A stretch of 9,501 nt of DNA from an uncultured Acidimicrobiales bacterium (GTDB taxonomy: Bacteria > Actinomycetota > Acidimicrobiia > Acidimicrobiales > SZUA-35). The notes under the pieces were generated by a model that was given only the letters and a program-made list of their open reading frames with translations, ran no database searches and was not told where the DNA came from. How positions within the stretch are numbered: position 1 is the stretch's first letter; each line of letters begins with the position of its first letter. The position numbers and the translations under genes were made by a program. The stretch is taken from NCBI GenBank assembly GCA_938028175.1, contig CALJAE010000028.1, positions 1-9,501 of the forward strand, read 5' to 3'. Shown here piece by piece: positions 1-5,982 of this stretch.

Positions 1-740
1 TAGATGTAAGCGACTCAACCCTCGGCCAGAACGTAACAACCCCTTTCTTTGAGATAGTGGCGACATACCCGCATGACCGCGAAGCATTTACTCAGGGGCT
101 CGAATTCTTTGATGGTCAGCTAATAGAAAGTACAGGACTTAGAGGCGAATCAACCATAAGGCTCGTAGACCCCGAAACAGGGATGGTCGAAGACTCTCTC
201 GAGCTCGAAGACGAATTCTTTGCTGAGGGCGCCACTGTCGTTGGAAACAGAATCTTCCAACTAACTTGGACCTCTGAAGTCGGATTTATCTACGAGATAG
301 ACGATGGCCAGATCCAGCCGTCTAACGAACAGTTTCAATACTCGGGACAAGGCTGGGGAATCTGTGAGCTAAGCAACGGCGAGCTACTGCGCAGTGACGG
401 CACGCCGACACTGACTTTCCACGACGCTGAAACCTTTGAGGCGCTGCGCACAATTGAGGTGACCCTAAGTTCAGAGCCGTTACAGCGGATTAACGAGCTT
501 GAATGCGATGGGGACACCGTCATTGCAAACGTATGGCAAGAGACCAACCTCGTGAGAATCGACCTTGACACCGGAGAAGTTATCTCAGTACTCGATTTAG
601 CTTCACTAGTTCCAGAATCTGTGAGCGGCGACGGCGACGCTGTCCTGAACGGAATTGCCATAAACCCCGGGACTGGCAACCTCTGGGTAACAGGCAAACG
701 ATGGCCGACACTATTTGAGCTCGATATCTCTGACTTCTAG
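1..740 (+). CDS. Glutaminyl-peptide cyclotransferase (glutamine cyclotransferase family), 5'-truncated by the window edge
   Basis: Predicted to convert N-terminal glutamine of peptides or proteins to pyroglutamate, like the plant (papaya-type) glutaminyl cyclases that fold as a five-bladed beta-propeller. Family landmarks appear in order: the entry motif YPHDREAFTQGL (about 66-101), IESTGL (124-141), QLTW (258-269), GWGIC followed by SDGTPTL (352-414), INELE (489-503) with ANVW (525-536), and the C-terminal LNGIA and VTGK-WP-LFELD blocks (645-725). The acidic, Asn and Lys residues in ESTGL, NELE and VTGK correspond to residues I recall as important in papaya enzyme. A GTG occurs at 57, but the frame is open back to position 3 and residues just before it (PFFEIVATYPHD) read like the usual family lead-in, so the true start, and any signal peptide or lipobox, lies upstream. 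About 245 residues are visible. The stop is TAG at 738-740. Bacterial homologues are often exported; that cannot be judged here. Confidence 0.9.
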   Translation, partial: DVSDSTLGQNVTTPFFEIVATYPHDREAFTQGLEFFDGQLIESTGLRGESTIRLVDPETGMVEDSLELEDEFFAEGATVVGNRIFQLTWTSEVGFIYEIDDGQIQPSNEQFQYSGQGWGICELSNGELLRSDGTPTLTFHDAETFEALRTIEVTLSSEPLQRINELECDGDTVIANVWQETNLVRIDLDTGEVISVLDLASLVPESVSGDGDAVLNGIAINPGTGNLWVTGKRWPTLFELDISDF

Positions 741-794
741 TTCTCATATCGCCCTAAGCCCATTAGGCTAGATCACTGAATTTAGAAGGACTTG
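741..794 (+). promoter_or_regulatory. Short spacer with a weak imperfect hairpin and possible promoter
   Basis: This spacer separates the cyclotransferase from the next plus-strand gene. It contains an inverted repeat CCTAA-GCCCA-TTAGG (753-767), which can be lengthened to a six-pair stem with one bulge (751-768). No T-run follows, so it is a poor intrinsic terminator. A weak promoter can be drawn with -35 TTCTCA (741-746), a 17-bp gap and -10 TAGGCT (764-769), but both boxes match consensus poorly. The spacer may only hold a ribosome binding site within a two-gene transcript. Confidence 0.25.
784..790 (+). promoter_or_regulatory. Ribosome binding site that bears on the start of the 493-residue reading frame
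   Basis: AGAAGGA is a good Shine-Dalgarno match. It lies 1 nt before a TTG (792), 4 nt before a GTG (795) and 13 nt before an ATG (804). TTG is too close. GTG at 795 has short but workable spacing, and ATG at 804 has long spacing but begins MGRKLEVEL at the first well-structured residues. I favour 795, with 804 the alternative. Confidence 0.5.
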
Positions 795-2273
795 GTGTCA
801 AAAATGGGACGCAAGCTAGAAGTAGAATTAACCTCCGATAACGGCGAGATGTGGACCTGGCGTGCAGCTGGGGCCAAACAGCCTAAAGGCGAGCTGGAAT
901 CCGCAATCCTCTACGAGGGTGCGAAAGTAGGCGATGTAGTCAAAGTCGATGCCGATTTCTCTGTCGAAGGAATCTTTGTAACACAGGTCCAGGCTCCAAA
1001 GGCTAAGAAAGGCCGCACAGATATTTTGGAGATGAAGACCCGAGCTTGGTCAAAGGATGAGCTTGTAACCTCGAATGTATCTAAGCGCGGCAACAAGAAG
1101 TCTCGCAAAGGACGTGGCGATCGCAACGACAATAAGCGAGGGCCAAAGACTGAACAACGCCCAAGAGCTCCGAGACTTAAGTCAAATGGGGCGCACCTGG
1201 CTGGAGCAATGTCAGAGATGCCAGGCGAGTATCGCCCGATCTTGGAATGTCTTGCCAAAGATGGAATCCCAGGAGTCCGTAAGGCCATCAAGGAACAAAA
1301 TGCCAAAGCCGTTGCTTCGAACAGCCCGAAGCTCGATGATGCCGCTGTGCTTGATATCGCAGAGAAAGCGCTACCAAAGATCAGAACAGCTGATTGGCTG
1401 GACAAGGCTGAAGCCGCTCACAAGATTTGGGAGACCGTTGACCTACGAGATCTACGATCTGTAGTCGTCACCGGCGCCGATATCGCAAAGACAGAAGAAG
1501 CTAAGACGCTCCAAGGTGATCTGGCTGAGAAGCTAAATCAGCGAATCGAATCTGACCATGCAGCATGGATAAAGGATCTAGAGTCAGCTATCAACGAGGA
1601 ACGTCTGGTAGCTGCCCTGAAGGTCAGTTCACGACCAGTCAAGGCAGGCTCACCGCTTGCTCCAGAGATGGCAAGCAAACTGGCTGAGCTAGCAGCAGCT
1701 GGCCTAACAAGTGAGGCAACATCTCACCGCTGGATCGTAGTAATGGATGCCCTCGCATTCTCTCCAGTCCGAGCTGCGGTGAAGCCAACTTCTAAGCCAG
1801 CTGAAGTATCAGAAGAGCTAGTCTCTGAGGTTCGACGCCTAAGCGATCGTCTGCCAGAGATAGCTGCACTGTTTGGAGTCGATCCAGCTTCAGTTCCAGC
1901 ATCCGAAAAGAAGAAGCGTGGCTACTTGGTGCAGCAACGTAACACTAGACGCAAAAATGCTCGCGACGATAAGCCAAGACGAGACAACAAAGACAAAAAC
2001 AAAGAAGCTAAGTCGGAGAAGCCAAAGGCTCCTAGTAGGCCTCACCCAGGCGCAGAGCCAAAGGTAGATCCAGAAGCAGAGCAAGCAGAAGCCAAGGCTG
2101 AAGAAGCAGCTAGTGCTGACGCCCCTGCAGCAGATGAGAGCCCAGCATCGGACGCAGCTCCATCAAATGAGGAAACTCCGGCTACTGAAGAAAGATCTCC
2201 TGAGTCTGAAAATTCAGAGCCCGAAGAAACTGCATCTGCGGAAGCTCCGGCTGAGGAAACAGAAGCTAGCTAA
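795..2273 (+). CDS. Unrecognised protein: putative small beta-barrel, basic linker, helical core and acidic tail (candidate nucleic-acid-binding protein)
   Basis: I do not recognise a named family. Numbering from the TTG at 792 (493 residues), residues 5-85 look like a small beta-barrel, alternating hydrophobic strands around WTWRAAGAKQPKGEL and VGDVVKVDADFSVEGIFVTQV. Residues 97-130 are a disordered basic linker rich in Lys, Arg and Gly (for example KKSRKGRGDR). Residues 135-365 appear alpha-helical and globular, including the paired blocks ESDHAAWIKDLESAINEERL and SEELVSEVRRLSDRLPEIAALF. Residues 372-412 are strongly basic (KKKRG, RRKNARDDKPRRD). Residues 420-493 are Ala, Glu, Pro and Ser-rich and acidic. 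No signal peptide or membrane segment is present, so it should be cytoplasmic. The barrel plus basic linkers suggests RNA or ribosome binding, but that is inference. Automatic pipelines may mislabel the low-complexity parts, for example as IF-2-like. Its stop overlaps the convergent GNAT gene by 8 bp. The reading frame is certain; the function is not. Confidence 0.85.
   Translation: MSKMGRKLEVELTSDNGEMWTWRAAGAKQPKGELESAILYEGAKVGDVVKVDADFSVEGIFVTQVQAPKAKKGRTDILEMKTRAWSKDELVTSNVSKRGNKKSRKGRGDRNDNKRGPKTEQRPRAPRLKSNGAHLAGAMSEMPGEYRPILECLAKDGIPGVRKAIKEQNAKAVASNSPKLDDAAVLDIAEKALPKIRTADWLDKAEAAHKIWETVDLRDLRSVVVTGADIAKTEEAKTLQGDLAEKLNQRIESDHAAWIKDLESAINEERLVAALKVSSRPVKAGSPLAPEMASKLAELAAAGLTSEATSHRWIVVMDALAFSPVRAAVKPTSKPAEVSEELVSEVRRLSDRLPEIAALFGVDPASVPASEKKKRGYLVQQRNTRRKNARDDKPRRDNKDKNKEAKSEKPKAPSRPHPGAEPKVDPEAEQAEAKAEEAASADAPAADESPASDAAPSNEETPATEERSPESENSEPEETASAEAPAEETEAS
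2058..2270 (+). repeat. Low-complexity Ala/Glu/Pro/Ser-coding tract
   Basis: GAA, GCA, GCT and CCA codons recur irregularly here, encoding the acidic tail of the plus-strand gene (roughly residues 423-493). No exact repeat unit is maintained, so it is compositional rather than a tandem array. Such tails vary in length between relatives and are expected to be unstructured. Confidence 0.5.
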
Positions 2274-2700
2274 GCTCTTTACCGACAGTCAGCAAGCTGG
2301 CTTTAAGACCAAAGGATTCAAAGAAGTTCTTTGTCTTGGCGTCTCCAGGTAATGCCACCGAGCTAATTCGCTCACAGCCTTTGGACTTTGCTAACTCGAC
2401 TACGAACTGCATGAGCATGGACCCTAAGCCAACACGACGAGCCTCAGGCAAGATATAGAACCAGTCGGCAACTAGCTCGGACTCATTCAACACCCTTGTC
2501 GAGCAGAATCCTAGTACTACTCCATCGATCTCGATCACCGAGGTCTGAGAGGACTCTTGCCATAGGTCAGGAGTAGCCGAGACAATCGCCTGCTCGCCTC
2601 TCTTGCCAACGATGTCACCCTGGCTCAAAGCAAATAGCTCCTTAACACGATCGATGTCAGCGCTAGTGCCTGAACGAACCACAGCTTGGGGCAGGTTCAC
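2266..2700 (-). CDS. GNAT family N-acetyltransferase
   Basis: Predicted acetyl-CoA-dependent N-acetyltransferase with a single GNAT fold in 144 residues, the usual size for the family. The N-terminal strand reads AVVRSGTSADIDRVKELF, typical of these proteins. The acetyl-CoA pyrophosphate loop is R88-R-V-G-L-G93 after the strand ADWFYILPEA, matching the R/Q-x-x-G-x-G/A signature. A following helix (MLMQFVVELAKSKG), the strand RISSVAL and the block NFFESFGLK (125-133) complete the fold. The substrate, small molecule or protein N-terminus, cannot be told. The start is GTG, sharing one base with the TAG of the upstream gene (minus strand TAGTG), so translation is probably coupled; its own ribosome binding site is weak. 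It is the last gene of a three-gene cluster, and its last 8 bp overlap the end of the convergent plus-strand gene. Confidence 0.88.
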   Translation of the reverse strand: MNLPQAVVRSGTSADIDRVKELFALSQGDIVGKRGEQAIVSATPDLWQESSQTSVIEIDGVVLGFCSTRVLNESELVADWFYILPEARRVGLGSMLMQFVVELAKSKGCERISSVALPGDAKTKNFFESFGLKASLLTVGKELS

Positions 2701-3134
2701 TATTGTGCAGCCTTGACCGCTGCTAACACAGACTTGCGAGCCTTGTTAGCTTCTTCGTATTCACCGATCGCTTGAACCAGTGTCTCATCTGACTCACCGA
2801 TAAGCTTCACAACTTCTCTAGCAGTCATTTTCCCATACCCTGCCACAGGCGGGCCTGCCTTGTCTTCGCTAGTGCCAGACGACTCTGCTAAGTCATCGAG
2901 TCGAGCCGCTATGATCCGCAAGAAGCTTGCAGCTTCTGCCAAGAACTCTTCTGAGACTGAACCGATTTCTTTGCGCTTAGCCCCAGCCGCAACCTTTGCA
3001 GCCTGGGTGCCGAGGTTAACTTGGCTCCTACCACGCTTAACGGCTTCTGGATAAACGTCACCGAATTCATAGAGAAGACCGAGCGGAGCGTGAACGAAAA
3101 GGTCTAGCAGCCGCTGCGAGTCGCTCTCCGACAT
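2700..3134 (-). CDS. Small helical protein of unknown function with a conserved-looking C-terminal helical module
   Basis: This 144-residue protein has no catalytic motif that I recognise. Residues 5-85 are predicted helical: an amphipathic opening (LLDLFVHAPLGLLYEFGDVY), a basic helix (AVKRGRSQVNLGTQAAKVAAGAKRKE) and a further helix (FLAEAASFLRIIAARLDDL). A Gly/Pro/Ser linker (85-97) leads to a compact module at 98-140 that starts AGYGKMTAREVVKLIGESD and contains EYEEANKARKSVLAAV. That pattern, Gly-Tyr then TA-x-EVV then YE-x-x-x-x-R-x-x-V, is one I associate with short C-terminal modules of other actinobacterial proteins, often with membrane- or envelope-linked N-termini; I cannot give a dependable family name. 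There is no clear transmembrane segment, although the first helix is hydrophobic enough for peripheral membrane contact. The ATG directly abuts the stop of the upstream acidic protein, so the two are translationally coupled. Confidence 0.75.
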   Translation of the reverse strand: MSESDSQRLLDLFVHAPLGLLYEFGDVYPEAVKRGRSQVNLGTQAAKVAAGAKRKEIGSVSEEFLAEAASFLRIIAARLDDLAESSGTSEDKAGPPVAGYGKMTAREVVKLIGESDETLVQAIGEYEEANKARKSVLAAVKAAQ

Positions 3135-3593
3135 CTATGAGACCGCCGCAGGATCCAGCGGAGCACCACAATGTGGACATACTGGATCGTTTTTCTCTAA
3201 TTGCTTAGGCAACACTTCTAAGAAGCAGCTCATACACGGAAAGCCTTCCTCGTCGAGATCGATCTTAGCAGCTGCAGGTGAGGCGTCTTCGTCATCCTCA
3301 TCATCTTCATCTGGCTCAGAAGCAAGGCGGTCTTTAAGGATTGCGTCTAGGTCCGCCTCAACATCTGTTTCGTCTTCGTCTTCATCTTCTTCATCAGAAT
3401 CTGATTTCCGAGCACGCGGACGAGACTCTATCTCAGGATCTTCATCCTCTTCTTCTTCATCGTCATCGTCAATGCCGTCGATGTCCAGACCGTCATCTAG
3501 CTCGTCGTCGAACTCTTCATCATCTGGGCCGAGTTCGGCATCCAGATCTACTTCTTCGTCGACTTCTTCTACTTCTACATCTTCAGTTGCCAT
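3135..3593 (-). CDS. Acidic DUF4193-like zinc-ribbon protein
   Basis: This 152-residue protein has an extremely acidic N-terminal two thirds (Asp/Glu runs over residues 4-56, 64-80 and 93-103) and a C-terminal zinc ribbon. The ligands are C120-x2-C123 in FPCMSCFLEVLPKQL and C139-x2-C142 in VCPHCG. The first knuckle, C-x-SCFL followed by a short basic/Gln segment, and the preceding block ADLDAILKDRLA (80-91) match the actinobacterial DUF4193 family. Usual members, as I recall, are near 100 residues, so this one has an enlarged acidic region. Function is unknown; zinc ribbon plus acidic tail would fit a cytoplasmic protein- or nucleic-acid-interaction factor, which is inference. The ATG follows a strong ribosome binding site, and the protein is the first of a three-gene cluster with the helical protein and the GNAT enzyme downstream. 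Confidence 0.8.
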   Translation of the reverse strand: MATEDVEVEEVDEEVDLDAELGPDDEEFDDELDDGLDIDGIDDDDEEEEDEDPEIESRPRARKSDSDEEDEDEDETDVEADLDAILKDRLASEPDEDDEDDEDASPAAAKIDLDEEGFPCMSCFLEVLPKQLEKNDPVCPHCGAPLDPAAVS

Positions 3594-3600
3594 TTAGCGA

Positions 3601-3608
3601 TTTCCTCC
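3601..3608 (-). promoter_or_regulatory. Strong ribosome binding site for the acidic zinc-ribbon gene
   Basis: On the minus strand this reads GGAGGAAA, with the GGAGGA core 9 nt before the ATG at 3593. It is the best Shine-Dalgarno sequence seen in the window. It fixes the start of the gene and suggests high expression of the first gene of the cluster. Confidence 0.8.
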
Positions 3609-3642
3609 ATGGGCTAAAAACGACTAACCGTTCCTAATACCA

Positions 3643-3682
3643 ATATCTGCGAAAGATATATGAAATATAGCCACTCTTGCAA
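3643..3682 (-). promoter_or_regulatory. Candidate promoter with overlapping dyad upstream of the three-gene cluster
   Basis: On the minus strand, a -35-like TTGCAA (3677-3682) is followed after 16 bp by a -10-like TATATC (3655-3660). An alternative -10 TATATT lies at 3664-3669. A perfect 6-bp inverted repeat, ATATCT-N5-AGATAT (3643-3659), overlaps the proposed -10 box and could serve as an operator or form a small leader hairpin. The placement, about 60-90 bp before the ATG, is sensible. Boxes were judged by eye and the start site is not known. Confidence 0.4.
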
Positions 3683-3717
3683 CTATTGCGGCAAAGAATT
3701 TTCTAAGCAGCTAAAAC

Positions 3718-5388
3718 TTAACCGTCTGCTGCTGCAGCTTCTCGCTTTGCCTCAGACCGACGTTCAGCTTCTAGACGCTCCAAATCAGCTTCAGTCGAAA
3801 GGTTTACAAACGACATTGCCTCTGCAATAGCTTTGTGGCCAGCCACGTCGTGTATCTTATGATACATCTCCTGCGCTACAGATCTGTATGCAGGGTGCCC
3901 CTCAGGAACCGAACGAAGCTCGATGGTATGCATTGCGGCCCTAGCGTTGAGGTTCATGCTGTATCTAACTCTGTACGCCATACAAACAGCATAAGAGGCT
4001 TCAGCATCGAACTCTTCTGCTAGATCTTCATACAGTGCAGAGCTCTTAGCCATAACGCCTTCAAACTCTTTACCGATACCGGCTTCGTCTACAAGTTCAG
4101 GCTTGGTGTAACCGTGACGACTGTTGAGCTGTTGCCATTCGATAGTCAGCATTCTGTGTCGCTGCATGTCGCGGAAAGCCCCGTAATCACTCAGAATATC
4201 GAAACGATAGAAAGGACGCTCGAAGGCACGGCCTGGGCGATGCCTTCGGTTCTGTCGATCGCCGACATAAGTCTTAATGATATGAAGTTTCTCTTCGTGA
4301 GAAAGCCTGTGGGCCCGTTCTTCGAGCACCTGCTCAGAATGATGCGAGTAAGGGTACGCCATTGCGGCAATCATCTTTACTTCTGCATCTGGATCGAAAT
4401 CTACTAGATCGACGGTTACGTCTTTGTCGTAAGTGTCTGGCGTCCCGAACATTTCTTCTGTGAGAGCCGACATGTTCCGCTTGTTGTCTGACAGGTACTT
4501 GGAAGTGATCTTGCCACGATCTTCAAGGTCTACTCGCTTCAAGAACGAAGGTATTACCTTGCGCAGCTCTGTGAGCATCATCTGTGCGTATTCTTGCGCT
4601 TCCGGTAGTGGGTCAGCAAACATGCGTAGCAACATCTGCTCGTAGCTCTGACCTGTTGCATAGACACCTACGTTGCTTTGCGCAGAAGCTGGCAACATGC
4701 CTCGGACAGCATCTAGAGCTTTCGCCTTTGTTGCCATTCGATATACAAAGTCAGAGTCACCCTTTGCTTTAGGGTTGCTGGTTCGTACGTAATCTAGAAC
4801 TGTGTTAAACGCCGAAGAATAAACATCGAACATACGGTCCATGTCGCCGATGTATCGAGTTCCATGCTTTGAGTTCAAAACATTGTTGTCTCGGTAGTAC
4901 ATGTAGCGCCCGTTTGGACGATGATCGTATTCGATGTAACGCGTTGACTGTTCTAGGTAGGCAGCCAAGCGGCCCCACTCGAGGATCTTTGTCAGAAGGT
5001 TAGATGCCTGCTCACAAGCTAGATGCACTCCCCCAAGTTGAGCTACAGAGTCGTCACCGTATTCGAAGAATACTTTCTCGTATAAATCTTCAGCTCGTTC
5101 AAGACCAACCGTAGCATCTACGCTTTGATCTCCTGAAACGTCGAGCTCACCAACGAACTCATCGAGAAATAGCCTTCTTAAACTTTTAGAGGTTCGAGAA
5201 TAGCGGGCAAAGAGCGCCCCCTTCACAACTTCTGGCAAATTGACAAGACCAAATACGGGCTGATCAAGGTTGGTAAAATAGTGTCTGAGAACAGACTCTT
5301 CTTCGGGGGCAAATTCCTCGACTTGGTAGGTAGTCACTACCTTCGATGCTAATTCGATTTTTTCTATAATGTGCGGATAGAAACGCAA
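3718..5388 (-). CDS. Tandem ThyX-domain protein (FAD-dependent thymidylate synthase family)
   Basis: This 556-residue protein contains two successive ThyX-like halves, whereas canonical ThyX is roughly 220-250 residues and tetrameric. In the first half (about 45-290) the signature region reads EWGRLAAYLEQSTRY (137-151); the EQSTRY end of the ThyX motif is intact but the leading R-H-R is W-G-R. The second half (about 335-540) has RHR at 410-412 but continues MLTIEWQQLNSR, longer and different from the usual spacing, and ends with the ThyX-like helix LNARAAMHTIELRS (479-492) before AQEMYHKI. Canonical ThyX methylates dUMP using methylenetetrahydrofolate and FADH2; whether this divergent form does so is uncertain. 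The start is TTG, as an in-frame TAG lies directly upstream; a GTG at 5337 (residue 18) is an alternative. The ribosome binding site is weak and only 3 bp separate it from the preceding gene, so coupling is likely. Pipelines would call it FAD-dependent thymidylate synthase. Confidence 0.85.
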   Translation of the reverse strand: MRFYPHIIEKIELASKVVTTYQVEEFAPEEESVLRHYFTNLDQPVFGLVNLPEVVKGALFARYSRTSKSLRRLFLDEFVGELDVSGDQSVDATVGLERAEDLYEKVFFEYGDDSVAQLGGVHLACEQASNLLTKILEWGRLAAYLEQSTRYIEYDHRPNGRYMYYRDNNVLNSKHGTRYIGDMDRMFDVYSSAFNTVLDYVRTSNPKAKGDSDFVYRMATKAKALDAVRGMLPASAQSNVGVYATGQSYEQMLLRMFADPLPEAQEYAQMMLTELRKVIPSFLKRVDLEDRGKITSKYLSDNKRNMSALTEEMFGTPDTYDKDVTVDLVDFDPDAEVKMIAAMAYPYSHHSEQVLEERAHRLSHEEKLHIIKTYVGDRQNRRHRPGRAFERPFYRFDILSDYGAFRDMQRHRMLTIEWQQLNSRHGYTKPELVDEAGIGKEFEGVMAKSSALYEDLAEEFDAEASYAVCMAYRVRYSMNLNARAAMHTIELRSVPEGHPAYRSVAQEMYHKIHDVAGHKAIAEAMSFVNLSTEADLERLEAERRSEAKREAAAADG

Positions 5389-5391
5389 CTA

Positions 5392-5982
5392 TTAGAAGTT
5401 TGTCCCCGCTACGTAAGTAAAGGCATCTTGAATCACTTCAAATGACACTGATTTCGCTTTACCAACACTAACTCCGTCTACGATCACTTCTTGAGGAGCA
5501 CTAAGATCGATATTTTCTGCTCTAAACCGCTTAGATCTCACACTCGGATGCGGAAGATGCGCTCCCGACTTGAGACGATCAACGAATTGTCGCCGATGAC
5601 GCAATCCCAAATCGAACTCAAAGGCTTCCAAGCTGCCGTTATTTGGATGCGAACGAAGACTTAGGCGATCACCGCTATAGAAGGGGATATTTAGGACGAC
5701 CTGGCTACCACGGCGATATGGCCGTCCAAGGCTAACCCACGATGTAAAACCAAACCGAACGCCACTATCGAGCGTTACGACCCCGAGATCCCAAACATAT
5801 TGAGTAGGCAAGCTCGTCGTGCCACCAATCGCTGCTAATAGATCAGGACTAGAACCAGCAGAGTAAAGCCCCGGCCCATTCTCAAGCACATGTTGAGCAA
5901 GTTTGTAGCTGTCGTTAAACCTCTCTACATCTGAGACGGATCCAATTGGCTCGCCCCAACTCGACCCAGGACTAATCGGCAT
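5392..5982 (-). CDS. Stand-alone protein resembling the C-terminal domain of diacylglycerol/lipid kinases (YegS-like)
   Basis: The 196 residues match the beta-sandwich second domain of the diacylglycerol kinase family rather than the whole enzyme. Landmarks are SHPNNGSLEAFEFDL (111-125), the counterpart of the kinase A-x-x-x-DG-LDV block; SGAHLPHPSVRSKRFRAENI (139-158), the counterpart of GxHLxHPxV; and EVIVDGVSVGKAKSVSFEV (165-183), the counterpart of VDGE with the final strand. The N-terminal ATP-binding domain with GGDGT is absent; GLYSAGSSPDLLAAIGG (38-54) could be a decayed or unrelated equivalent. It is therefore probably not a kinase alone, and might bind lipid or regulate a partner. 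No signal peptide or membrane helix is visible. The ATG has a good ribosome binding site on the minus strand (AGGAG, 5989-5993, 6 nt spacing) inside the end of helY, which it overlaps by 11 bp. I recall similar short proteins in Acidimicrobiia. Confidence 0.75.
   Translation of the reverse strand: MPISPGSSWGEPIGSVSDVERFNDSYKLAQHVLENGPGLYSAGSSPDLLAAIGGTTSLPTQYVWDLGVVTLDSGVRFGFTSWVSLGRPYRRGSQVVLNIPFYSGDRLSLRSHPNNGSLEAFEFDLGLRHRRQFVDRLKSGAHLPHPSVRSKRFRAENIDLSAPQEVIVDGVSVGKAKSVSFEVIQDAFTYVAGTNF

Larger units (their letters stand above)
3594..3717. other. 124-bp intergenic spacer between the two minus-strand clusters
   Basis: The spacer lies between the end of the ThyX-like gene and the start of the acidic zinc-ribbon gene. 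Besides the candidate promoter it holds two short palindromic elements, TTGCGGCAA (3686-3694) and TTGCAA (3677-3682), 3 bp apart. I found no GC-rich stem followed by a T-run for the ThyX-like transcript, so either termination is factor-dependent or some read-through joins the two clusters. Confidence 0.5.

Noticed and set aside
335..697. Minus-strand open frame of 120 codons opposite the cyclotransferase
   Set aside because: Ser/Arg/Val-rich composition without domain signature, antisense to a well-supported family member; a shadow frame.
753..767. CCTAA-N5-TTAGG hairpin as an intrinsic terminator
   Set aside because: The stem is only 5-6 pairs, AT-containing, and not followed by a T-run.
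911..1405. Minus-strand open frame of 164 codons opposite the plus-strand unknown protein
   Set aside because: Serine- and phenylalanine-rich antisense translation with no recognisable family; the plus frame has the ribosome binding site and sensible domain composition.
3341..3637. Plus-strand open frame rich in His, Leu and Arg
   Set aside because: It is the antisense reading of the Asp/Glu-rich acidic gene; its composition is explained entirely by the complement of GAA/GAT runs.
4114..4407. Plus-strand open frame within the ThyX-like gene
   Set aside because: No family signature; lies wholly inside a long frame with conserved motifs on the other strand.
5392..5982. Reading the orphan domain as a frameshifted or truncated diacylglycerol kinase pseudogene
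   Set aside because: It has its own ATG with AGGAG upstream, a normal stop, and the space before it is filled by the end of helY, so no kinase N-terminus is encoded nearby.
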